The notes beneath the pieces are model-generated. The model searched no databases, was not told the origin of the DNA, and saw nothing but the letters and a program-made list of their open reading frames with translations. Positions 20,951 to 30,612 of a stretch of DNA of 64,000 nt are shown piece after piece. Source of the stretch: Isochrysis galbana (lineage: Eukaryota > Haptophyta > Isochrysidales > Isochrysidaceae); the NCBI GenBank assembly GCA_018136815.1, contig CM030932.1:5060407-5124406 (forward strand), given 5' to 3'. Each line of letters starts with the position of its first letter. The first letter of the stretch is position 1. A program made the position numbers and the translations under genes.

Positions 20951-22189
20951 GTGGTCCTCATCATTATCCCGCTCTTCGATCATCATCGCATCTGGTCGGC
21001 CGGCGGCAGCACCGCGGTGACGAGCGGCTCGACGCCGAATAGCTCCATCCCTCACCAAAGATCGCCATACCTTGTCCACCCATTCTTGGAGCGCATGAAA
21101 GTCTCGCGCGTAGGCTGGAGGCGGCGGAGCGGTCCCATCCGGAGTAGGCGGCGTAGGAGGGAGGATTTTCTTGAAGCGCCAAGTACCGGGAGTGCCTTGG
21201 AGCTCATTGATCGCTTCTAGTTGAAGCGCTCCATGCTCACATGTAGATAGGCACTGAAGTAGCTTGATGCTGAAATCTTCTTGAGTCTTTTGGTGAGTAG
21301 CCGGGCGATCAGAGTTGAGACCGAAAAGGTGGTGTGTGAAGAGATGGATGGTATTCTCATCAATGCCAACGGTGTCGAAGTTAGCGTCGTACCAGAGTCG
21401 ATCAAGAGCTATCATTTCGAGCGAAGTGGTAACCACTCGACACTGATTTTCAAGAAATAGCCACGCTTGGCGCCCGTCGTTAGAGTAGTTGGCAAACATG
21501 TGGTCCCTTAGGTGTTGATTTGCTGTGATGTGGAAGTAGAGCTCTTTGAACAATCGTTTGTTGCGGCGTGCTCTGAGCCTGGCTTGTGCTTGAGTGGGAT
21601 TTCCGTGTGTTTGAGCCCAAACATCGCCTCCGATATGCGTGCCGCGGCGAGTTTGATCAAGATCATTTTCATCGTTTTCAGCCTGGATGGCGGCTAAAGA
21701 GACACCAATCTCACGTTCAAAACGTTCAAAGCTTAAACCACGTTGCCCATCAAAGGGGCGACAGAGGGGGTATTTCTTCCGGTCCCAATCGCGATCAGAG
21801 ACATTGAGCATGAAAGCATCAAAAATAGCCTCACCAGAATTCTGTGAGGATTCCCTCAAAATCTCATGATCTGACAGTGAAGTGGCCATGAATGGCGCCT
21901 TTTCAAAGTCCTGGCCTGCCAAATGACCAGCAGTCCAATTTTGGTTCGCGTGATGCCACCCTGTGAAGATGGAACGCCACCCTGTGAAGAGTGAACGGGA
22001 CACCAGGAGGCCTCGGCGCTTTCGGTTCCTCGAGCGGTGGAGATGGCACCAGATTGCATCTGGAACAAGGGAGTGACCAGCCGTGCCAGCAGGGACGAAG
22101 TAGAATTCCCAGTCGTCGTAATAGAAGAACGGAAGGTGTGTGGGTGAAAGTTCGCGTTCACCTGGGGCGACTGTGATTCGTTGCTGCAT
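20946..22189 (-). pseudogene. Copia-type Gag (UBN2-like) fragment
   Basis: Read on the minus strand from about ATG 22189 (MQQRITVAPGE), the frame gives near 390 residues with FKELYFHITANQHLRDHMF, GRQAWLFLENQCRV and LEMIALDRLWYDANF, the helix-rich pattern of Ty1/copia Gag (UBN2/retrotran_gag clan). The typical spacing between an aromatic-rich N-terminal block and the LEN/LD block is kept. The C-terminal zinc knuckle, protease and integrase are missing: the frame runs into the SINE-like repeat at 20950. Upstream in-frame codons to 22558 are translation of G/C palindromes and not part of Gag. Function would be capsid formation of a retrotransposon. Confidence 0.55.
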
Positions 22190-22512
22190 CGTTCGGCCGC
22201 CCCCCCGCGCGGGGGGGGAAGCCCAGCGGAGGGCTTCCCCCACGGGCCCCCTCCCTCTCGCGAGGTGGGGCGAGCGGAGGGAGGCCTCATCAGCTTTCCC
22301 CCCGCGCGGAGAACGGCGGGCGGAGTCGTCCCCGGAGCCCTTTTCTCGAGGGGAATATTTCCCCCCGCGCGGGGAACGCTCGGCGGTCCTTCTTCCTGGT
22401 GCGTGGGCGGGCCTCTTGGCGGTCTCCCCGCGCCGGGGGGAAACTGCAGCTTCCTGACGGCGCCCCGCGGCGTTTTCCCCGCGCGGGGGACGATCTGCGA
22501 TTCCTGGAAATC
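22190..22512. repeat. Array of CCCCGCGCGGGG-type palindromes
   Basis: At least five palindromes built on CCCCGCGCGGGG or close variants lie at about 22203, 22300, 22363, 22424 and 22478, spaced 55-100 bases, each preceded or followed by TTT/AAA. Translation gives RG-rich repeats (SPRRGE, ARGE) that I treat as a by-product. The stretch to 22856 shows no gene. Confidence 0.7.
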
Positions 22513-22856
22513 GCCCGCGGCGTGGGACAGAGAAGACAGGCGGGCAGTTTTCTGCCACGATACAAGCGGGGAAGACGGGCAGTTATGCGAGGGGGAGATC
22601 GTATCTTGAACCGTCGAGATCGAATCTTCCCCATAGCAATGGCAGTCTTCCTGCTCGTGTTGAGCGAGTTATGGAGACCATGCCGGCCCGGGATGACCTT
22701 TCCGCGTGATGGCGTCCGGGGGGATTCGACGAGGATCGTCCTGCCCGGCGCCGTGGTGCAGAGCGGACGGCCGTTGCCTTCGCCGCACGACCCCCACAGC
22801 CGTAGAAGTAAGAGCTGAGGGGTGCTTGGAGTGATTCGATGTGGTAAAGTGTCCTT

Positions 22857-23280
22857 CCCACCCTTGAACTGGTGAATGCTTGCGGATCTGGTATCGGCCA
22901 CCACTGAAGAATTTGTGTAGACTGACCATATTGTCCAGGTCCCACCAGTTGTGGGAACGTGTGGCCCGCTCGGCAGCCACAAATTCGAAGGAAAGATTTT
23001 CATCGAATGCGTCGAGTCCATTCGATGATGTGTTGCACCCTTGAGCGTCGACGCGCGCGCTGGTGTCATGGAGATTGCGGTGACCTCTCGGCGGGGGTAC
23101 CACGTTAGAACTTATAGCGTCGTATGACATCTTGTTAGCTAGCATTCCTAGCCACATACACCGGACGAGCCATGCGCCAACCGCGCACACCCCCATCGCG
23201 GGGTAGGGGCTCCGTTGCCGTCGAAGGGCTATGGTCCCGCAGCACTAAGGTTATACTAACACAACAATAAAACTCTGACG
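22857..23280 (-). repeat. Gene-proximal dispersed repeat, copy 1
   Basis: On the minus strand starts CGTCAGAGTTTTATTGTTGTG and runs through ACCCCGCGATGGGGGTGTGC, a conserved 100-codon open frame starting MGVCAVGAWLVRCMWLGML at 23196, to AAGGGTGGGAAGG. The other copies are 48200-48645 (plus strand) and a short one at 52600-52759 (minus strand). Its outer end lies 72 bp before the ATG of the SET-domain gene, and its own frame points away from that gene. It could be a solo LTR; a copia Gag fragment lies 0.7 kb to the left. Confidence 0.75.
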
Positions 23281-23352
23281 GCTTCACAACTGTGTGAGTG
23301 TGAAAGAGAAGCTGTCCCCCCGTCGGGCATGCTGCTGTGAAAGTGGGAGGCG

Positions 23353-24999
23353 ATGATGGATGGCGCGGGCTCGTCGGGCATGCTGCTGGTGGGCGAGGGC
23401 GAGGGGGCGGCGATGCTGTTAAGCCGGCGGCCGGGCGAGCCGCTCGGGGTTGTCCTTGCGCGTGCCGCTGAGCCCCCTGGCCTCGTCGAGCCGCTCGGCT
23501 CGCGCTGGGTGTGGGCCGACGCCGTGCGGCCAGACCCGCTCCACGCGCTATTTGCACAATCAACCAACTGCTGCGAGCTGGGTTGGGCGGCGCGGAGAGG
23601 CCGCCTCGTCACAGTCTCGCGTGACGTTCAGAGGGGTGAGCTGCTGATGCAAGTGCCTGCGGCGGCCGTCGTGTACACCGCCTCGCTCAGCTCAGACGGC
23701 TCAGACGTGGCACACGTATGCGCGCAAGAGGGGGAGTCGCATATGCTGGATATTGAGCGGCTTGGCATCGACACCACGGTGATCGCGCTCACGTTAGAAT
23801 TGCTCCAGGGAGAGATTCACAAGACGCAGGTCGACCACCTCGCCTTCTCCCTGCTTTCCCACACTGAGAGTGTGAGCGGCGAGGACTTTGATCGGTGCCT
23901 TCAGCTTGCAAGCAACATTCGCCGCTTCCTTATGCAGCGACAGTGCTGGGGCTCTAGCCGCATAGGGGGCGTCACAGCTGAGAGCGACGAGGGTGTAGCC
24001 CGACTCCTGCTCGCCGTTAAGTCTAACGCGCATGCCGTGCTTGACGACGAGACGGCCAACCGCATCGTTGGGCTGGGCGTGTATCCCGCAGCTTGCCTAA
24101 TGAACCATTCTTGCTCCCCGACCGCTGCGCTCTCCTTTTCTTCCCATGGAACCCTGTTGCACGTCAGAGCCCTATGTGACCTCAAGCGCGGCCAGGAGCT
24201 CACCTATTCATACCTTGACGAGGCACAACTCTTTGCGCCTTGGGAGCAGCGCCGGGAGCTCATCCGTGCGGCACACCACTTCGACCCATCCCAGCCTCGT
24301 AACCGTGAGATCTCGGAGGACGCAGCTCTCTGCCGCTGCCTCATGCCAACAGAGCAGCTCTCGCACTTGACAGAGCGTGTGCATGAGCTGACTCGCACGG
24401 TTAGTGCGGCTGCTGCAGCTGCACAACGTGCAGCGGACGCAGCGGGAGCTCCCGCGGCCGCTGCGGCTCGCGCTGCGATGCCAGCGCGATCAGGTGTAGC
24501 GCCTGACGATGCCCCTGTGGATGCCGAGCTGACTGCGCGCATGACAAGCCTACGAATATCGGTAGGGTCTCTGCGCTCGCTACTAGAGGGGCAGATGCGA
24601 AAAGAGGTACACTCGGCCCATTGGTTGGTTCACGATTGTTTAGCGGCGCTCATGCAGGCTGCCCGAGCCCTTGATGACCCGGGCCTACTAGCCTACACGT
24701 CGCTCCAGCTGATCAATGCCCGCGAGGAGGTGCTTCCACTTGGTACACCAGGCCTTGCCGCCCTGTATGCCTCACATGGATCTGCTATGATGCGACTCCT
24801 GAAGGCGGGGCGGGTTCCGCAAGCAGCAGAATCGGAAGCGCTCCGTCAAGCGGAGCAAGCCCTTGCCGCAGCTTGCAGAATTAGGAAATGTTGCCTTGGT
24901 GATGAGCACCCATTGGTACGCCTCACGGTCAAGGCACACGCAGAGGCATTACGACGAAAGCGCGAGTACAACAAAGTTCGCAAGCATCACCAAGGCTGA
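23353..24999 (+). CDS. SET-domain protein, SMYD-like
   Basis: Probable protein-lysine methyltransferase, 548 residues, intronless. The split SET domain is visible: an N-terminal strand block (RRGRLVTVSRDVQRGELLMQVP, residues about 78-99), the catalytic NHSCSP at 251-256, and the tyrosine motif ELTYSYLD with Y285 and Y287. A cysteine pair (LCRCL, near residue 330) follows as a possible post-SET remnant. The MYND zinc finger usual in SMYD enzymes is not seen. The C-terminal 200 residues are helical and Ala/Leu-rich (YTSLQLINAREEV, LAALYASHGSAMMRLLKAGR), as in SMYD tetratricopeptide-like tails. An Ala-rich linker is at 350-380. Substrate unknown; histone or cytosolic targets are both known in the family. 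A dispersed repeat ends 72 bp upstream. Confidence 0.8.
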   Translation: MMDGAGSSGMLLVGEGEGAAMLLSRRPGEPLGVVLARAAEPPGLVEPLGSRWVWADAVRPDPLHALFAQSTNCCELGWAARRGRLVTVSRDVQRGELLMQVPAAAVVYTASLSSDGSDVAHVCAQEGESHMLDIERLGIDTTVIALTLELLQGEIHKTQVDHLAFSLLSHTESVSGEDFDRCLQLASNIRRFLMQRQCWGSSRIGGVTAESDEGVARLLLAVKSNAHAVLDDETANRIVGLGVYPAACLMNHSCSPTAALSFSSHGTLLHVRALCDLKRGQELTYSYLDEAQLFAPWEQRRELIRAAHHFDPSQPRNREISEDAALCRCLMPTEQLSHLTERVHELTRTVSAAAAAAQRAADAAGAPAAAAARAAMPARSGVAPDDAPVDAELTARMTSLRISVGSLRSLLEGQMRKEVHSAHWLVHDCLAALMQAARALDDPGLLAYTSLQLINAREEVLPLGTPGLAALYASHGSAMMRLLKAGRVPQAAESEALRQAEQALAAACRIRKCCLGDEHPLVRLTVKAHAEALRRKREYNKVRKHHQG

Positions 25000-25343
25000 T
25001 CCTCTCCGATGCATGGACCGCGGGTCGACTTGCACGTGGTAACTGATAAGATTCGATGGGTTCTTGCTGCCGACCACAAGCAGAAAGAACAAGCCAACAC
25101 TCCATTCCATTCCAGCAGAGTACCTCGCGAAAGTATGGGGCCAAACCCCCATGAAAAACGTCGATACCGTGCTTCAAATTGTGAAATTCCAATCCGGTTG
25201 CTTTCGAGAGTTGGTCTGCGCGTATCCGTTCAAGTGTGCCATCCACTCGCGTTTTGTTCGGAGCCGGGTAGTGGATGCTTTTGAGCTTAGAGACCCTCTC
25301 CTGATATCGGGAAATTTTCCTTCTTTCAATCGTCCCCAGTTTT

Positions 25344-25785
25344 CCCAGCAAACCCCCGACAGCTAAAAGGCACTATATGTGATAGCATGGAAGTTCATCA
25401 TAAGGAACTTCTATCGAGTGGAATTCGACACACAAATTCCACTACATTCGCCCGTATTAGAGTCGACAATAGCTAAGATTCATTGTCCTAACGAGGGGGT
25501 CAACCCCGACGGGATCGAACTGTGTGATCCGCACTTCGGAGAGCGGCATAAGGGAGAAAACCCAAAATCAAGAAGACAATTGAGCTGAGCACCCCGGTTT
25601 TCATCGAAGGCGGTGCGTGGGGTCGGTGCGTGCACTGGAGGGGGGACAAATATCGAGGGGAGGGGGCAGTGCCCCCGCCCTCCGGTATCAGCCTCGGACA
25701 CCTCGGCGGCTCGTCAGGCCATGGCGCGGGATTCCGGGATTGAAACTGAAACGTTATGTCCAATTAGCTAGTGGGGTTGGCTAGG
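25344..25785 (+). mobile_element. Short retrotransposon 3' tail, chimeric
   Basis: 25344-25612 matches the LINE tail at 20277-20525 (DS-KALYVIAWKFIIRNFYR, SPVLESTIAK) with an in-frame stop, so it is dead. From 25613 to 25785 the sequence instead matches the 3' tail of the 847-bp element (gggacaaatatcgagggg to gtccaattagctagtggggttggct). Two element types are thus joined in one copy. 25786-26106 shows nothing recognisable. Confidence 0.65.
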
Positions 25786-26106
25786 ATATAACATTATTTA
25801 TTATTTGTCCTCCTGAATCACCGAGCTGTCGACCCTCAACTGCTTAAACGAGCCGAACTCTTTCTGTACCAACCCCGGACCCCGGACCAATAAGACATCG
25901 ATAACACTTAGCAGCTAAACGTAAATACTCAGATAGCAAGAACTGGACGGCTATGGTTGTGGCGATTGGTACGTGCATCCGCGTCGTCTGCAACCCTTCT
26001 GTCTCGTCGCGTCGCCATCCGTGACGCAACGATGTCAGTAGAACTCACCGCACACATGCTACACGCCACGTCATTCAATGAAGCAAATGTCCAGCGCGCG
26101 CGCACA

Positions 26107-27498
26107 TCACCAGAAAGGGATGCCATCGCCATCCTTGTCATACCATGGAGGAGGTGAGGGTGGTGCTGGGGGATGCGGTAGCGGCGGCGGCGTGGGCGGT
26201 ACGGGCGGCGGCGTGGGCGGCTGCGGCGGCGGCGTGGGCGGCGGCGGACTGCAACCCACATCTACGTTTGCAAAAAAGTCCACGCCATGCTGCAACAGCC
26301 AACGCACATTCTGGTCGCAAGGCCCAACATCGGCCGCATGTTTCACAACCGAATCTCGAAACTCCCTCGCTAGGGCAATCCGACGTAGCATTTCCTTGTG
26401 CTGCCGCTGGAACTCATCGCGCAAAGAGGGCATTACAGAGTCAAGAGCTGTATTCAGCATGGGCACGAGCCCCTCGAACTCATACTGCGAGTCATGGTCA
26501 TCATCACGCATGATCTTTCCCAACAAGTCGTGATAACTCGCCCCCGCCGCGTTCAGACTTGGAATTTCTTTGTCCTGAGTCCCGGAAATAGAGATTTCCA
26601 TGACGTTGGCGAGAGGGTTCTCCATGACCGCAGCCAGCCCATGGCATAGCACCTTGGCGAGCGGAATACCAAGGTTGATCATCGTGTCACGATCTCCACC
26701 ATGCATCCCGTGATGCTCCGTCATCGACACGGTCTCCTTAACAGTCCACTCCTCTTCCTCGCCGTAAGCGTCGAAAGGCCGCGGTGGTGGTGGCGGCGGC
26801 GGTGAGGTTCGCACGTGGGCGCCTGAATACCCGACGGCATCGTCTGGCCATGAAATTGCGGTGTCAAAGTGGCCCTCACAACCAGTCACACGCGTCTCAT
26901 TGAAACCAGTGTACGAAAGCGTCAGACTCATGTCGCCGGCCGCCTTTGCCAGAGCCCTACCGCGGTGTGCCATGATGCCAAACATGCCAGATTCGTCGAC
27001 CTGAAGCTCGGCTGTGATATTGAGCCCAATCAGCATGATCGTGCCCGAGTCTGGTAGGATGCGCGGCATGAACCTTAGGTAGTCGAGTGGTGTACGGCAC
27101 TCGTACATGTCGACGTCTCGAACAGCCATGTCGAGGAGCACGATGTCGGTGATGTCGGTGGTCACCTTTGGTAGTAGAGGTGAGACGGTCACGGCGATCT
27201 GGCCCTTGAGCGGTAGTGCGGCGATATGAGGGTGGTTGGGCACGTCAGCAAGGATGGCACGCGTGGCGCCGCCGACTGCCGCGCGCACCCAGCCATCGGA
27301 TCGGCGGCATTCGGTGTGACGCTCGGCGAAGACGCGCTCGATCGAGCGTGAGATGAATGTCTCGATCCGTGGAGCGGCGGTCCAGCTGTTCGCCCCCTCG
27401 CGAGAGAGGAGAGTGAGGAAGAGGAGGCAGAGAGAGAGAAAGAGCAACAGCATGGCCACCGGGCGGCCGGCTGCTCGCGCTGGGCCATCGGTGAGCAT
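26107..27498 (-). CDS. Unidentified membrane-anchored protein with proline-rich tail
   Basis: 463 residues from ATG 27498 (MLTDGPARAAGRP), intronless. A hydrophobic helix at residues about 16-32 (MLLLFLSLCLLFLTLL) can act as a signal peptide or signal anchor. A long ectodomain follows with five spaced cysteines before the tail and one N-glycosylation site (NET in TGFNETRVTGC, plus NIT in GLNITAEL). Then a PPPP linker near residue 240, a helical region (KVLCHGLAAVMENPLANV, LRDEFQRQHKEMLRRIALAREF), and a tail of repeated PPxPP units (residues about 410-450) ending WYDKDGDGIPFW. That ending resembles a single calcium-binding DxDxDG loop. I do not recognise the family. Proline-rich tails of this kind occur in algal wall and scale proteins. 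Confidence 0.7.
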   Translation of the reverse strand: MLTDGPARAAGRPVAMLLLFLSLCLLFLTLLSREGANSWTAAPRIETFISRSIERVFAERHTECRRSDGWVRAAVGGATRAILADVPNHPHIAALPLKGQIAVTVSPLLPKVTTDITDIVLLDMAVRDVDMYECRTPLDYLRFMPRILPDSGTIMLIGLNITAELQVDESGMFGIMAHRGRALAKAAGDMSLTLSYTGFNETRVTGCEGHFDTAISWPDDAVGYSGAHVRTSPPPPPPPRPFDAYGEEEEWTVKETVSMTEHHGMHGGDRDTMINLGIPLAKVLCHGLAAVMENPLANVMEISISGTQDKEIPSLNAAGASYHDLLGKIMRDDDHDSQYEFEGLVPMLNTALDSVMPSLRDEFQRQHKEMLRRIALAREFRDSVVKHAADVGPCDQNVRWLLQHGVDFFANVDVGCSPPPPTPPPQPPTPPPVPPTPPPLPHPPAPPSPPPWYDKDGDGIPFW

Positions 27499-28270
27499 GC
27501 CGCCGCTCCGGTAGCGCTTTCCCCCCACCCGTGCAGAAGCGTCACACGCTGCTGCTCGGCGCAGAGTCCCTCCGTCTTCCTCTTGCTCTTTCCGTCTCTC
27601 TCTCTCCCTCCCCCTCCCTCCCGCTCTCTCCCGCTCTCTTGCCTGCCCTCTTCTTGCCGCCGCCCCCTCTTCTTCCTCGCGCCTCGTTCTACCTTTTTCT
27701 ACGTATCCTCTGCCCACTTGCTTCTAATTCTCCGCTTCTTTTCTGCTCTTGTACTCGGGACCAACCCCACGCCCCCCTCCTCATCTACTTACTACATACG
27801 TGATGAGAAAAACGAATCTCTAGAGTAGGAGTAGAGTACTCGAGTAGTAGTCTATCCAGAAGTACTCCCTTAGCCACATGGAGAGAGCGTTAGAACGCAT
27901 AGCTTTTTTGTACTCTACTCTACTCTAGAGCATCTTGATGGCGTTGACTAGAGTAAGGTACTCTAGAGTAGGAGTACTAGTCGGGGGGTTTTGCGGGGTT
28001 GAAACAACGTTGGAAGAAGGTTCGAAGAGCTCGTTCAAAGAAGTCACGATCCTCTATCCTTCCTTAAACCGGAGAGTTGGAAGAGGCCCAGTGCGCGCCT
28101 CTTCCAACTGTCTGCCGGTGGAAGAGAGGAGAGAGGAGAGCGAGAGAGCGATGGCGCTGAGGCCGGTGAGGGCAGCCCGGCAATACATGCCAACCGCGAG
28201 CCAAGGCGCCGGCCGAGCGTCGCAAGGGTGGCGGGGTGGGGATGATGGGGCCCCAACATTAGCCAGCAGC
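27499..28270. other. CT tract and TCTAGAGTACTC-rich upstream region
   Basis: 27560-27710 is pyrimidine-rich on the plus strand. 27815-27990 is dense in tctagagta, agtactc and ctctactctactctagag motifs, many overlapping palindromes. It probably contains the promoter of the 26107-27498 gene. No coding support in the remainder. Confidence 0.4.
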
Positions 28271-28274
28271 GCGC

Positions 28275-28690
28275 TCACAACGCCCCCTCACTCGCCACGT
28301 TCCGAAGGAGAGAGAAGCGCGCACCAGCCGCTTCGATTGGACAGTCGAGCGCAAAGTTGCGCTGCTCAAGCAAGTGCTGGAGGGCCTCTGCCATAAGGCA
28401 TGCCCAATGGAGTGTCGGTCTTGTCCGCCTGAGGCAATCCTCCTGAGTTCTGCAGTCATCTGCCTCCCATGTGGGAGGGCAGCATGGCTGCTGTGGGTGG
28501 TGTGGCCGGGGCCACGGGCCGTGTGGCGCGATCGGGGTCGCACGCACCTTGTCGGCCTCCGAGGGTGGACGCGGCCGCTTCGCCAGCGACTGCTCCGTGG
28601 GGGCAGGTGGGCCGCCCTCGGCGGGTGGCCCGAAGGAGAGGAGGGGCTCGGCGGCGCGCTCCATCGTGACCAAGTATAAACTTAGTTGTG
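28275..28690 (-). mobile_element. 5' fragment of the palindrome-headed retrotransposon
   Basis: On the minus strand it starts AACTAAGT-TTAT-ACTTGGT then cacgATGGAGCGCG, and encodes MERAAEPLLSFGPPAEGGPP and SLAKRPRPPSEADKV, matching the first frame at 11363. Similarity continues for about 110 codons and stops near 28290. It is therefore a 3'-truncated or rearranged piece, unusual for non-LTR elements, which normally lose the 5' end. Confidence 0.7.
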
Positions 28691-29358
28691 AGGAGTTGCA
28701 GCTAAAAAACAACATCTGAAGATTCTGGGCTACACACCTACTATCCCAAGGTACCCCTTGTTCTACTCCGACAGCGCCCTTATCTTCCCTCCCTCCACCT
28801 CCACCACCTCCCATCCCCCCCCTCATTCCTTTTTCCTCGGTTTCCGGGGGCTCCGGCCCTCGTAAACTACCAAGAGCCTAGTTCGGAGCGTGGGTTTTGG
28901 GCAGGCCTTTTGTACGTCCGTTTTGTTGCGCGTGATTGTACGAGTATGCGTGAGGAGTTGCAGCTATGTTGTAGCTTGAAGGCGGCGACAACGACGACAA
29001 CCTCGAGGTACGTATTCGTATCCGGGAGCCGGGAGGACACAGTTACAGTTACACAATTACTATCCCTCACGGAATCGGGACGATTCTCTACTTGAAACTC
29101 ATAAGACAAGGAGAAAGAGGAAGAGGAAGCCCTCTTCATGAAATTTGGTTTGTGTGAATACCGATATGTACTCCTAGAGTACTGTGTACTGTGTACTGTG
29201 GACTGTGGTGCACCTAGATGGGAAATACGTATTTACCATATTTGGCCAGAGGCTGTATTTGAAGCGCGTCCTGGGTTTTTAGGCCTCGAATGTATTTGAA
29301 ATGTATTTGGCCGGAGGCCATATACGTATGTATTTGGCTGTATTTGCAGGCCCCAGCA
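28691..29358. other. Intergenic with short TA-rich repeats
   Basis: Contains gtactgtgtactgtg at 29175-29205 and repeated gtatttggc/tatttg motifs at 29230-29350. No gene seen. tatttgcaggccccagca at 29341-29358 is the left target duplication of the next element. Confidence 0.4.
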
Positions 29359-30491
29359 TAACTATTGTTATAGTTTGAACTATGGAGCGTGCCGCGACCG
29401 CTCCCGAGCCCCAGGCGACCCTCGCCACCGCGCCCCACCTGGGACGCCCCATGCCGCCCGAGGCGGCTCGTCAGAAAGCCCTCTCAGAGCCCGTCCAGCC
29501 CATCCAAACCACGCCCGCGCAAGCGCGCGGGGTGGCGAGCACTGGCACCGAACAGGTTGCCCCCATGGCTCTGCGTAGCATGCAGGGGGTCTTTGAGACC
29601 CCCTCCAACAGTGCGAAACCCTCCCACCCCAAGAGCACCTCATGTGGGAGGGCAGCTCAGCTGCCCTCCCCATGGTGGAAACCTCTACCATCAGTGCACC
29701 CAACATGGGAGGGCACTTCACAACCATCAATCTCCTACGGAGAGCAACTTGTGCCTCTGTTTTTCAACATGTTGACTCACTTCTCGTTTTCACCCCACTC
29801 CTGTGGGCCACAAGAACCTACAACTCAGTGCCCTGCCTTGGGCCCTCCTTCAACACTTGACTCCCTCTCCTACTCTCCCTTCCCTCTAGAACCAACCCAA
29901 ACAGAACGAACCCCCTCGCCCTCTGTTCAAAGCACCAAAAATTTCAACTCAAGACCCTTGTTGATACACTTCACGTTTTCACCCCACTCTTGTGGGCCAC
30001 AATTACCTTCAGCTCAGTGCCCTGCCTTGGGCCCTCTTCCAACACTTCACTCCCTCTCCCACTCCCTCTTCCAACTACAACTAACCCAAGAAGCACAAAC
30101 CCCCTTGCCCTCTGCTTCAAGCACCAAAAAATTCGACTCAAGACAAGAGGGAGGACATGTCTTGAGGCGGCGTCGCTGCCCATGCCTAGCGCAAGGGTAT
30201 AGCGCCCCCACTCAGACATCTCCTTCCCCACAGCTCCTCTCTGAGGAGTTGCTCCTCTCCCTCCCATTAGGCCCCCTTGCCTGCGAGACCAGAACAGGAT
30301 CCTGGCGTGGGGGGCTGTGTGAGTGTGGAGGGAGGGGCGCTCTGGCTAGCGCAGGTAGAAAGCTAGTGAAGAGCTGGGTGGCATAAGGGGGGAAGGGTGC
30401 TTGCGCTTGCCGCGGCAGGGTGTCCTGTCTTGAGTGAGCGCTAGTCCCGTTCCTTTGCCGCGCCGCGACCCATAAAAATTTGTTAAAAATT
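29359..30491 (+). mobile_element. 1133-bp retroelement with exact 18-bp target duplication
   Basis: The sequence tatttgcaggccccagca occurs exactly at 29341-29358 and 30492-30509. Between them the element starts with the small palindrome AACTAT-TGTT-ATAGTT, then gaactATGGAGCG, and ends A/T-rich (aaaatttgttaaaaatt). It contains one open frame (29382-30386). The middle (29640-30160) holds two diverged 180-bp units carrying caccccactc(c/t)tgtgggccac, and is repeated inverted at 58465-58975. It is inserted about 100 bp upstream of the NUP42-like gene. Confidence 0.85.
29382..30386 (+). CDS. Retroelement-borne open frame, unknown product
   Basis: 334 codons from the ATG in the element's head, ending about 100 bp before its A-rich end. 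The first residues (MERAA) resemble the first frame of the LINE at 11363. The rest is Ser/Pro/Thr-rich with two internal repeats (SFSPHSCGP, QCPALGP). No catalytic domain is recognised. The same repeats in the 58.5-59.0 kb copy are also open in this frame, which suggests the frame may be meaningful, but low complexity could explain it. Confidence 0.35.
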   Translation: MERAATAPEPQATLATAPHLGRPMPPEAARQKALSEPVQPIQTTPAQARGVASTGTEQVAPMALRSMQGVFETPSNSAKPSHPKSTSCGRAAQLPSPWWKPLPSVHPTWEGTSQPSISYGEQLVPLFFNMLTHFSFSPHSCGPQEPTTQCPALGPPSTLDSLSYSPFPLEPTQTERTPSPSVQSTKNFNSRPLLIHFTFSPHSCGPQLPSAQCPALGPLPTLHSLSHSLFQLQLTQEAQTPLPSASSTKKFDSRQEGGHVLRRRRCPCLAQGYSAPTQTSPSPQLLSEELLLSLPLGPLACETRTGSWRGGLCECGGRGALASAGRKLVKSWVA

Positions 30492-30612
30492 TATTTGCAG
30501 GCCCCAGCACCGTATTTCCCATCCAGGGTGGTGCAGCCTCGCGGGTAGACTGCCTTTTATCTCTGTCTCGCTCTACTATTCTACTTCGGGAGACCCTCCC
30601 CCTCCGCGTCGC

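Noticed and set aside
20735-22558. 607-codon frame as one gene
   Set aside because: Its start is G/C palindrome translation and its end lies in a SINE-like repeat; only the middle is Gag.
22669-23196. The MGVCAVGAWLVRC frame as a host gene
   Set aside because: It occurs in three dispersed copies, one very short, so it belongs to a repeat; whether the frame is translated is open.
26145-26513. Ala-rich plus-strand frames near 26.2 kb
   Set aside because: Antisense translation of the PPxPP repeat of the minus-strand gene.
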